DNA from: Streptococcus pseudopneumoniae
Lineage (GTDB): Bacteria; Bacillota; Bacilli; Lactobacillales; Streptococcaceae
NCBI RefSeq assembly: GCF_001074975.1
Contig: NZ_JUUO01000133.1
Coordinates: forward strand, 1 to 59,556
Length of the DNA stretch: 59,556 nucleotides
Direction: 5' to 3'
The position numbers and the translations under genes are program-made. Shown piece by piece: positions 1 to 6,835 of this stretch; position 1 is the stretch's first letter, and every line of letters starts with the position of its first letter. The notes below the pieces were generated by a model. It ran no database searches and was not told the DNA's origin. It saw nothing but the letters and a program-made list of their open reading frames with translations.

Positions 1-7
1 TACAACA

Positions 8-67
8 AAGTAGGCTCCATAATATCCATAGGGGATTTACCCACTACAAATATTATAGAGCCTACTT
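8..67. repeat. Long imperfect palindrome overlapping the scrR stop codon
   Basis: Two 18-base arms (8-25 and 50-67) are complementary except for one C/T difference that would be a G-U pair in RNA. The loop can pair further through GGG and CCC runs. The right arm covers the scrR stop codon. It could end scrBR transcription, but no clear T-tract follows on either strand, so a small MITE-like or IS-end-derived palindrome is equally possible. I do not assign it to a family. Confidence 0.5.
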
Positions 68-1031
68 AAATACTTTTTCCGGGCAATAATGTAACTGGTA
101 AGAAGTAACCTGTTGTGGCGACTTCCTTGCCTTCGATCTTTTGTAAGAGAAGATCAACCGTTAGGCAGGCAATCTCTTCCAAGGGTTGCTTGATAGTAGC
201 CAGTTGAGGGTAGTAATTCTCGATGAAGTAGGTACCATCATAGCCAATGACTTTAAGCTCTTCTGGGACAGAAATTCCTAACTCTTGAGCGATTTTAATG
301 ACCAGAATAGCTGTTAAGTCATCTGAAGCAAAGATGGCATCTGGTTTTTGTCGGGTCAAGATATTCTTGATTTCCATTTCTTTCCTGACTGGAGAAAAGT
401 CACTGGAAACATTGATAATAGGAGCTTTGGGGAGTACGGATGCAAAACCAGCGTGGCGTAGTCCAGTTGGCGAATTAGAATTGTCATTCCCTGTAATCAT
501 GATGATAGACTGGGCGCCTGTCTTGACCAAGGTTTGGGCGGCTAGGACCCCACCAGCATAGTTGTCAGAGGAGACGACAGGAATGTCTGGTGACAGATTT
601 CGGTCAAAGGAAATAATCGGTGCCGTCACACGATTGTAGTCTTCGATTCCCAAGTTGTGACTACCCGAAATGATGCCGTCCACCTGATTGGCTTCCAACA
701 TTTCGAGGTATTCACGTTCCTTCTCAGAATCGTGCTCACTGTTGCAGATGATGGTCTTGTAACCATTCTTGAAGAGTTGGTGTTCCAATTTATCAATCAA
801 TTCAGCATAGAAAACATTGGAAATATTTGGGAAAATCAAACCGATTAACTTAGCTGATTTTCCTTGCAGGCTACGAGCTAAATTGTTGGGCTTATAGCCC
901 AATTCCCGCATGGCTTCATTGACTTTTTGGATGGTTTTCTCAGATAGATAACCTTTTTTATTGATAACCCGAGAAACGGTAGTAGGGCTGACGCCTGCAA
1001 GTTTGGCGACATCAGTTAGTTTTGCGACCAT
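66..1031 (-). CDS. scrR: Sucrose operon repressor ScrR (LacI/GalR family)
   Basis: A 321-residue LacI-family regulator. The N-terminal helix-turn-helix (about residues 5-27, core DVAKLAGVSPTTVSRVIN) is followed by a periplasmic-binding-protein-like sensor domain from about residue 60 to the end. It should repress the scr genes and be released by a sucrose-derived phosphosugar; the effector is known for the family, not seen here. Its start lies 20 bases inside the 3' end of scrB, so the two are co-transcribed leftward and probably translationally coupled. Candidate operators lie in the scrB, scrA and scrK promoters. The closest alternative is another sugar-specific LacI protein, but the scr context makes ScrR very likely. 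Confidence 0.93.
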   Translation of the reverse strand: MVAKLTDVAKLAGVSPTTVSRVINKKGYLSEKTIQKVNEAMRELGYKPNNLARSLQGKSAKLIGLIFPNISNVFYAELIDKLEHQLFKNGYKTIICNSEHDSEKEREYLEMLEANQVDGIISGSHNLGIEDYNRVTAPIISFDRNLSPDIPVVSSDNYAGGVLAAQTLVKTGAQSIIMITGNDNSNSPTGLRHAGFASVLPKAPIINVSSDFSPVRKEMEIKNILTRQKPDAIFASDDLTAILVIKIAQELGISVPEELKVIGYDGTYFIENYYPQLATIKQPLEEIACLTVDLLLQKIEGKEVATTGYFLPVTLLPGKSI

Positions 1032-2466
1032 AATCTAATTCATAGTATCTTCCAGTTGGGTTTCCAGATTTGATGAGAATACCATTTTGGTCTGCATGTG
1101 GGAAGACACGACCAGAAAATACTTTTTCTCCTTTGTTGATGAAAATTTCAAAGACAGAGTTATCGATGAAAATCGTAGCAGTAGTGGCCTGATTGTCGAT
1201 TGGGCAAGAACGAGTTGTACCAAATTCTTGGGCGTACTGTTCACCAGCTTGGCTACGATCCACTGTCACTTGACCATTTACAAGGTCAAAGTTGATGGAA
1301 AGTCCCTTGCCTTCTTTGTCAGCAAGTAAGACAATCTCGCTCTGGCTATTGGCTTCCAAGTTGAGTTCGAGTTCGTAAGTGTTATTGGTTTGAGCACGAT
1401 TTGAAAACACCTCTTCAGAGGCACGAAGGTCCTTGATAGCTGCGACTGGGTATTGGTAGAGTTTGCCGTCTTTGATAGTGAGTTCCTTGACCAAAGAGAA
1501 GGTTCCTTGGTGGTCAAAACAGTCAGATGGATATGAAACATCAGGCAAGCCAAGCCAGCTAACAGCTAGAGCACGTCCATCAGGAGCGTTGAAGGCTTGA
1601 GTTGCATAGGCTTCGAAACCATAGTCCATATTTTGAAGTTGAGACACATCTACCATTTTGGCATTTTCAGGGTCAAAGGAAGCCCCAATCTTAAACATAT
1701 TTGGATAGATATTGTCGTAGTCTAGAACTTTCTTATCCAATCCTTGTGGGCAGTAGAGAAGGACAGGTTGCTCCCCGAAAAAGACCAGATTTGGACATTC
1801 CATCATGTAGGCAGTACGGTCGTTAGCAAAGTCAAGGTCACCAACCTCCTGCCAGTTTGTGTAATCGTTGTCTACAGCCTTATAAAGACGAACGAAGCCT
1901 TTTTTCTCTAAGTCCTGACCACCGACGATAGCATAGTATTGACCTTTAAAGTTAAAAATTTGTGGGTCACGGAAGTGGTCAGTAGAGTCTGCTGGCTGGT
2001 CAATCAAGATCTTGTCAATCTTGGTAATCTTGCCATCCTTATCAATCAAAGCCCCAATCTGGTAAGGGTGACGGATCCAGTTTTCATCACGGACATTTCC
2101 TGTATAAAATAAGAACAAGTTATCACCAAACTGCATGGCAGAACCAGAGTAGGCACCGTGGCTATCTAATGGAGTGTCAGGCAAAACTTTGACTCCAGTT
2201 TCTCTAAAGTGAACCAAGTCATCACTTTCCAATTGTACCCAAGATTTTAAACCGTGGGCTGCACCGAAAGGAAAGTTCTGATAAAAAACAATCCACTTGC
2301 CATCAAAGTAAGAAAAGCCATTTGGGTCGTTTAGAAGTCCTGTTTTTGGCTCAACATGGTAATGAGTATGCCATGGAGATTGTACCATATTTTCCTTTAT
2401 ATGTTGAATTTCTTCTTGCGTCCAATCTTGATAAAGTCTGTAACGACGCTCAGTTGTCCATTCCAT
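1012..2466 (-). CDS. scrB: Sucrose-6-phosphate hydrolase (GH32)
   Basis: A 484-residue cytoplasmic glycoside hydrolase family 32 enzyme that splits sucrose-6-phosphate into glucose-6-phosphate and fructose. The three family motifs are present: NDPNG at residues 46-50 (Asp47 is the expected nucleophile), FRDPQ at 165-169 (transition-state stabiliser), and MECP at 222-225 (Glu223 acid/base). There is no signal peptide, so it acts after PTS uptake. An AGGA-type ribosome site precedes the ATG. It is divergent from scrA and overlaps scrR downstream by 20 bases. Length is normal for the family. Confidence 0.95.
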   Translation of the reverse strand: MEWTTERRYRLYQDWTQEEIQHIKENMVQSPWHTHYHVEPKTGLLNDPNGFSYFDGKWIVFYQNFPFGAAHGLKSWVQLESDDLVHFRETGVKVLPDTPLDSHGAYSGSAMQFGDNLFLFYTGNVRDENWIRHPYQIGALIDKDGKITKIDKILIDQPADSTDHFRDPQIFNFKGQYYAIVGGQDLEKKGFVRLYKAVDNDYTNWQEVGDLDFANDRTAYMMECPNLVFFGEQPVLLYCPQGLDKKVLDYDNIYPNMFKIGASFDPENAKMVDVSQLQNMDYGFEAYATQAFNAPDGRALAVSWLGLPDVSYPSDCFDHQGTFSLVKELTIKDGKLYQYPVAAIKDLRASEEVFSNRAQTNNTYELELNLEANSQSEIVLLADKEGKGLSINFDLVNGQVTVDRSQAGEQYAQEFGTTRSCPIDNQATTATIFIDNSVFEIFINKGEKVFSGRVFPHADQNGILIKSGNPTGRYYELDYGRKTN

Positions 2467-2499
2467 TCATTCATTCCTCCAATAATCTTATCACTTTTA

Positions 2500-2528
2500 A
2501 TAGTAACCGTTTTCGGTAAAAAATGCAA
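2500..2528 (-). promoter_or_regulatory. scrB promoter with operator-like site in the spacer
   Basis: On the minus strand TTGCAT (2523-2528) and TACTAT (2500-2505) are exactly 17 bases apart. The spacer holds ACCG-N4-CGGT (2506-2517), a dyad with a CGTTTT/AAAACG core typical of LacI-type or CcpA (cre-like) sites. Repression by ScrR and/or CcpA from here is inferred. Confidence 0.65.
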
Positions 2529-2736
2529 GCCATTTATGTTAAAAAAGAGAAAAATCTGTCGAACGTTTATCATAAAAAGAAACCAGAAAATCAATCATCT
2601 ATCTACATAAAATTGAAAGAAAGTGAAACAAAACCCTTTTTAACTCACATTTTAAACTATTTTTTTAAAGAATCTCTTAAGAAACCCTCAAAATCTATCA
2701 AAAAAAGACCTTACTCTAAGAAACAAATATTTTTTC

Positions 2737-2774
2737 TGCAAAACGCTTGACATATTTTTGAAAGATGATAAAAT
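2737..2774 (+). promoter_or_regulatory. scrA promoter with overlapping operator/cre-like site
   Basis: TTGACA (2747-2752), 16 bases, TAAAAT (2769-2774). An AAAACGCTTG core (from 2740) overlaps the -35 box and shares the CGTTTT/AAAACG core with the scrB and scrK upstream regions. The rest of the scrB-scrA intergenic stretch (about 2529-2736) is A+T-rich, with no gene that I can support. Confidence 0.65.
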
Positions 2775-2841
2775 AATACTCGTAGGGCGAGTAAAATCGC
2801 TTTCATACAAGAATAAATTTTTTATAAGGAGATTTTTGCAA

Positions 2842-4722
2842 ATGAACAATCAGGAAATTGCAAAAAAAGTCATCGAAGCCTTGGGCGGACGTGAGAATGT
2901 TAACAGTGTAGCTCACTGTGCAACTCGCCTCCGTGTTATGGTAAAAGATGAAGCGAAGATCAATAAGGATGCTATCGAGAACTTGGAAAAAGTTCAAGGT
3001 GCTTTCTTTAACTCAGGTCAATACCAAATCATCTTTGGTACAGGTACAGTTAACAAGATGTACGACGAAGTTGTAGCTCTTGGTTTGCCAACATCATCTA
3101 AGGATGAAATGAAGGCAGAAGCGGCTAAACAAGGAAATTGGTTCCAACGTGCCATCCGTACTTTCGGTGACGTCTTCGTTCCAATCATTCCAGTTATCGT
3201 AGCAACTGGTCTCTTCATGGGTGTTCGTGGTCTCTTGAATGCTCTTGGGGTGGCACTTCCAGAAGATGTGACAACTTACACTCAAATCTTGACTGACACA
3301 GCCTTCATCATCTTGCCAGGTTTGGTTGTGTGGTCAACCTTCCGTGTATTCGGTGGTAACCCAGCTGTTGGTATCGTTCTTGGTATGATGCTTGTTTCTG
3401 GCTCACTTCCAAACGCTTGGGCCGTTGCTTCTGGTGGTGAAGTGACTGCTATGAACTTCTTCGGATTTATCCCAGTTGTTGGTTTGCAAGGTTCCGTTCT
3501 TCCAGCTTTCATTATCGGGGTTGTCGGAGCTAAATTTGAAAAAGCTGTCCGCAAGGTTGTTCCAGATGTGATTGACCTCTTGGTAACACCATTCGTGACA
3601 CTTTTGGTTATGTCTATCCTTGGACTATTTGTCATCGGACCAGTCTTCCACGTTGTTGAAAACTACATCCTTCTTGGAACAAAAGCTATTCTTAACTTGC
3701 CATTTGGTCTTGGCGGTTTCTTGATTGGTGGAGTTCACCAAGTTATCGTCGTATCAGGTGTTCACCACATCTTCAACTTGCTTGAAGTTCAATTGCTTGC
3801 TGCTGACCATGCTAACCCATTCAACGCTATCATCACAGCTGCTATGACTGCTCAAGGTGCTGCAACTGTAGCAGTTGGTGTGAAAACTAAAAATCCAAAA
3901 CTTAAAACACTTGCTTTCCCAGCTGCTCTTTCTGCCTTCCTAGGTATTACTGAGCCTGCTATCTTCGGGGTTAACTTACGTTACCGTAAACCATTCTTCC
4001 TTTCATTGATCGCTGGTGCAATCGGTGGTGGATTGGCATCTATCCTTGGTCTTGCTGGTACTGGTAATGGTATCACAATCATCCCAGGTACAATGCTTTA
4101 TCTTGGTAACGGACAACTTCCACAATACCTTCTTATGGTAGCTGTATCATTTGCCCTTGGTTTTGCCCTTACTTACATGTTTGGTTATGAAGATGAAACT
4201 GATGGAGAATCAACTGTAAAAAAGCCTGAAGTTAGCGAAGAAGTAGTAGAAACTGCATCTAAGCTAGCAGACCAAACAATCCAAACACCAATCGTTGGTG
4301 ATGTAGTTGCCCTTTCAGATGTTAACGACCCAGTCTTTTCAAGCGGAGCTATGGGACAAGGTATTGCTGTGAAACCTAGTGAAGATGTTGTTTATGCACC
4401 AGCTGATGCTGAAGTGACAATCGTCTTCCCTACAGGTCATGCTTATGGATTGAGAACAGCAAACGGAGCTGAAATTTTGATCCACGTTGGTATCGACACT
4501 GTTTCAATGAACGGTGAAGGCTTCAACCAAAAAGTTGCTCAAGGTGACAAGGTTAAAGCTGGAGATGTTCTTGGAACATTTGACTCAGCTAAGATTGCTG
4601 CTGCAGGTCTTGATAACACAACTATGATTATCGTAACAAACACTGCAGACTTTTCTTCAGTAAATCCAGTTGCTTCTGGATCAGTTGCTAAGGGTGATGC
4701 AATCATCGAAGTTAAAGCTTAA
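2842..4722 (+). CDS. scrA: Sucrose-specific PTS transporter EIIBCA
   Basis: A 626-residue fused PTS permease that imports sucrose as sucrose-6-phosphate. Domain order is EIIB (about 1-85; phosphocysteine Cys26 in AHCATRLR), membrane EIIC (about 105-450, many hydrophobic segments) and EIIA (about 485-626; active-site His548 in ILIHVG). I choose the ATG at 2842 because an AAGGAG site lies about 10 bases upstream and the protein then begins with the usual EIIB sequence; an upstream in-frame ATG at 2758 falls inside the promoter. It ends in its own terminator. ScrB and ScrK, encoded beside it, complete the pathway. Confidence 0.95.
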   Translation: MNNQEIAKKVIEALGGRENVNSVAHCATRLRVMVKDEAKINKDAIENLEKVQGAFFNSGQYQIIFGTGTVNKMYDEVVALGLPTSSKDEMKAEAAKQGNWFQRAIRTFGDVFVPIIPVIVATGLFMGVRGLLNALGVALPEDVTTYTQILTDTAFIILPGLVVWSTFRVFGGNPAVGIVLGMMLVSGSLPNAWAVASGGEVTAMNFFGFIPVVGLQGSVLPAFIIGVVGAKFEKAVRKVVPDVIDLLVTPFVTLLVMSILGLFVIGPVFHVVENYILLGTKAILNLPFGLGGFLIGGVHQVIVVSGVHHIFNLLEVQLLAADHANPFNAIITAAMTAQGAATVAVGVKTKNPKLKTLAFPAALSAFLGITEPAIFGVNLRYRKPFFLSLIAGAIGGGLASILGLAGTGNGITIIPGTMLYLGNGQLPQYLLMVAVSFALGFALTYMFGYEDETDGESTVKKPEVSEEVVETASKLADQTIQTPIVGDVVALSDVNDPVFSSGAMGQGIAVKPSEDVVYAPADAEVTIVFPTGHAYGLRTANGAEILIHVGIDTVSMNGEGFNQKVAQGDKVKAGDVLGTFDSAKIAAAGLDNTTMIIVTNTADFSSVNPVASGSVAKGDAIIEVKA

Positions 4723-4731
4723 TAGATTCAT

Positions 4732-4764
4732 AAAAACGAACAAATGTTATGTTTGTTCGTTTTT
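4732..4764 (+). terminator. scrA intrinsic terminator
   Basis: A 13-bp stem (AAAAACGAACAAA and its complement) with a short loop; the right arm ends in a T run. It lies 10 bases after the scrA stop. Confidence 0.85.
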
Positions 4765-4801
4765 GCTTGAATGGTAAGATTTACAGAGGAAAATCTAAAA
4801 A

Positions 4802-4836
4802 ATAGAGCCGTTTTCAATCTGAAAATATGCTATAAT
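4802..4836 (+). promoter_or_regulatory. scrK promoter and cre/operator-like site
   Basis: An extended -10 box, TGCTATAAT (4828-4836), lies 28 bases before the scrK ATG. Just upstream, GCCGTTTTCA (from about 4807) shares the CCGTTTTC core with the scrB operator. No good -35 box is seen, which the extended -10 can offset. Confidence 0.55.
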
Positions 4837-4864
4837 AAAGAAAAATAAATACAAGAGGTTTATC

Positions 4865-5752
4865 ATGACAAAACTATACGGAAGCTTGGAAGCAGGCGGT
4901 ACAAAATTTGTCTGTGCTGTCGGAGATGAAAACTTTAATGTTGTAGAAAAAACACAATTCCCAACAACAACACCTATCGAAACTATCGATAAAACCATCG
5001 AGTTCTTCTCAAAATTCGATAATCTTGCTGGTCTTGCAGTTGGTTCATTTGGTCCGATTGATATTGACAAAAACTCAAAAACTTATGGCTTTATCACAAC
5101 GACTCCAAAACCAAACTGGGCAAATGTGGACTTGCTTGGTGCCCTTCGCCGCGCCCTCAACGTGCCAATGTACTTCACTACAGACGTAAACAGCTCTGCT
5201 TATGGTGAAGTGGTTGCCCGTAACAATGCTGGTGCTCGTATTGAAAACTTGGTTTACTACACAATCGGTACAGGTATCGGTGCAGGTGTCATCCAACGTG
5301 GTGAATTCATCGGTGGTGTGGGTCACCCTGAAATGGGTCATTATTATGTGGCTAGACACCCAATGGATATTGAAAAAGAATTTAAAGGTGTTTGTCCTTT
5401 CCATAATGGATGTCTGGAAGGTTATGCAGCTGGTCCAAGTTTGGAAGCTCGTACAGGTGTTCGTGGGGAAAATATCGAACTTAACAACTCTGTATGGGAT
5501 GTTCAAGCCTACTATATCGCTCAAGCTGCAGTTAATGCTACAGTGACTTTCCGTCCAGACGTGATCGTCTTTGGTGGTGGGGTCATGGCTCAACAACACA
5601 TGTTGGACCGTGTCCGTGAGAAATTTACAGCTCTTCTCAATGGTTACCTACCAGTACCAGATGTGCGTGACTACATCGTGACGCCAGCAGTCGCAGGAAA
5701 TGGTTCTGCCACACTTGGGAACTTTGTCCTTGCAAAAGAAGTTTCAAAATAA
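4865..5752 (+). CDS. scrK: Fructokinase ScrK (ROK family)
   Basis: A 295-residue ROK-family sugar kinase phosphorylating the fructose freed by ScrB to fructose-6-phosphate. It shows the N-terminal phosphate-binding motif LEAGGTKF (residues 7-14), the HPEMGH catalytic region, and the Cys/His zinc cluster CPFHNGC followed by LEGYAAGPSLEAR, the ROK signature. A GAGG ribosome site precedes the ATG. It has its own promoter after the scrA terminator and is followed by a terminator present twice. Length is normal. Confidence 0.93.
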   Translation: MTKLYGSLEAGGTKFVCAVGDENFNVVEKTQFPTTTPIETIDKTIEFFSKFDNLAGLAVGSFGPIDIDKNSKTYGFITTTPKPNWANVDLLGALRRALNVPMYFTTDVNSSAYGEVVARNNAGARIENLVYYTIGTGIGAGVIQRGEFIGGVGHPEMGHYYVARHPMDIEKEFKGVCPFHNGCLEGYAAGPSLEARTGVRGENIELNNSVWDVQAYYIAQAAVNATVTFRPDVIVFGGGVMAQQHMLDRVREKFTALLNGYLPVPDVRDYIVTPAVAGNGSATLGNFVLAKEVSK

Positions 5753-5757
5753 AGCAT

Positions 5758-5787
5758 AAAATCCGCTTGGGAAACCAAACGGATTTT
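5758..5787 (+). terminator. scrK terminator, copy 1
   Basis: The stem AAAATCCG-c-TTGG / CCAA-a-CGGATTTT starts 6 bases after the scrK stop and runs into a T tract. A near-identical copy lies at 6034-6066. Confidence 0.85.
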
Positions 5788-5809
5788 TGTTTGAAGACAA
5801 TGTTTTTTG

Positions 5810-5965
5810 AGCCTTTCCTTAAGTGATTACGGACGGTAGCGACTTTCTTCGAAATTCCATACCTAAACTTTGAGTCTAATGTCTCAAAGTTTCCGAACAC
5901 CTGAAACCATTAGATTTCAGGTGTTTCTATCACGGCGGAAAGGCTAGGTGAATCCTCGCTTCACT
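5810..5965 (+). other. Structured non-coding element with complementary (kissing) loops
   Basis: This 319-bp gene-free stretch (5753-6071) folds on paper into a compact multi-branch structure. An outer 9-bp stem is AGCCTTTCC (5810-5818) with GGAAAGGCT (5937-5945). Inside are a small hairpin (GGTA/TACC plus TTTC/GAAA, 5835-5863), a perfect 10-bp hairpin (5865-5874 with 5883-5892) and a perfect 11-bp hairpin (5896-5906 with 5915-5925). The loop TCTAATG (5875-5881) is exactly complementary to the loop CATTAGA (5908-5914). A fifth small hairpin (GTGAA/TTCAC) follows at 5948-5964. I see no open frame and recognise no RNA family. It could be a structured RNA or a non-autonomous mobile element. Confidence 0.6.
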
Positions 5966-6033
5966 ATCGAAAAATAGGCATGATTTCCATACCAAAGTAT
6001 ATTCAGTATCAAGCTATAGTCAATCTACGCTCT

Positions 6034-6066
6034 AAAAATCCGCTTGGGAAACCAAACGAATTTTTT
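6034..6066. terminator. scrK-type terminator, copy 2 (also downstream of the TVP38 gene)
   Basis: It repeats 5758-5787 apart from one G-to-A change in the right arm (CGAATTTT in place of CGGATTTT). It ends 6 bases from the stop of the leftward TVP38 gene and has A/T runs on both sides, so it may work in both directions. Together the copies bracket the structured element. Confidence 0.65.
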
Positions 6067-6071
6067 ACGTG

Positions 6072-6689
6072 TCAAAGCATTTGCCAGAAAAAGTCGATAA
6101 TATAGGTCAGACCGTAGGTATAAACCACGAGGGTAAAGGGCTTAGTCAGAATGATGATGGTCATATAGCGCTTGAAGCTCATCTTGGTCAAGGCAGCCAG
6201 CATACAGAGAAAATCAGCTGGGCTAATGGGCCAAATCATCATAAAGATAAAGAAACGGTCAAAACGATTGCCCTTATCCAACCAGCCGATATACTTGTCA
6301 TAGGTGCGCTTGCTGACGACAGACTGGACAAAAGCAGCCCCATAGAGGCGCACCAGATAAAAGATAATGGCACAGCCAATCACGATTCCGATATAGTTGT
6401 AGATTGTCCCGATGATGTGACCGTAGATAAAGACCCCAGCCACTGAGGTCAAGGCACCAGGAATGATAGGGACGACCGTCTGTAAAATCTGTAAAAAGAT
6501 GAAGAGAGGTGGTCCCCAGATACCTGCCTGCTGGATAAAGGCAGAGAGGGTTTCCTTAGACTGTAAAATCCCAGCCTGATAAGCCCAAATACAGAAAATC
6601 AAACTCCCAACCCCACCGACAATCGATGAGATATTGATAACTTGCTGTAGAAGGGGAGAAACAGCTTTCATTTGTTTATCCTGTGACAT
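6072..6689 (-). CDS. TVP38/TMEM64 family membrane protein (SNARE-associated domain)
   Basis: A 205-residue integral membrane protein with about five or six hydrophobic segments. The region around residues 65-95 contains PGALTSVAGVFIYG, the glycine-rich signature of the DedA/VTT (PF09335) superfamily; bacterial TVP38 members are linked to lipid scrambling or transport, exact role unknown. A GGAG site precedes the ATG at 6689. It is transcribed away from hsdR and towards scrK. DedA proper is the nearest alternative. Confidence 0.8.
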   Translation of the reverse strand: MSQDKQMKAVSPLLQQVINISSIVGGVGSLIFCIWAYQAGILQSKETLSAFIQQAGIWGPPLFIFLQILQTVVPIIPGALTSVAGVFIYGHIIGTIYNYIGIVIGCAIIFYLVRLYGAAFVQSVVSKRTYDKYIGWLDKGNRFDRFFIFMMIWPISPADFLCMLAALTKMSFKRYMTIIILTKPFTLVVYTYGLTYIIDFFWQML

Positions 6690-6794
6690 GTAAACTCCTC
6701 ATAGATAGTATAACTCTACTATACCATATTTTGGAGGATAAAGGGGGAAGATTGCTTTTGCAATGGGAAGAGTGATGGATTTTGAGACTAAACA

Positions 6795-6803
6795 TGCTAT
6801 AAT
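6795..6803 (+). promoter_or_regulatory. Extended -10 promoter for the hsd operon
   Basis: TGCTATAAT is a consensus extended -10 box, 32 bases before the hsdR ATG; an AAAGGAGAG ribosome site lies between. No clear -35 box. This is the only strong promoter I see before hsdM, so hsdR, hamA, hamB, hsdS and hsdM may share it. Confidence 0.6.
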
Positions 6804-6835
6804 AAAGGGAGCAGACAAGTAGCAAAGGAGAGAGT

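Noticed and set aside
2758..2841. Longer N-terminus for ScrA from the ATG at 2758
   Set aside because: That ATG falls between the -35 and -10 boxes of the scrA promoter, has no ribosome site, and adds residues not typical of EIIB domains.
5075..5599. Long open frames opposite scrK, pnp, recJ, uvrC and cysS (one to two hundred codons each)
   Set aside because: They are antisense shadows of well-supported genes, with no ribosome site and no protein-family pattern.
5810..5965. Purine-riboswitch-like reading of the scrK-downstream element (outer stem, two hairpins, kissing loops)
   Set aside because: The junction strands are the wrong length and lack the conserved riboswitch core, the stems are longer than in that family, and no gene lies downstream in the same direction to be controlled.
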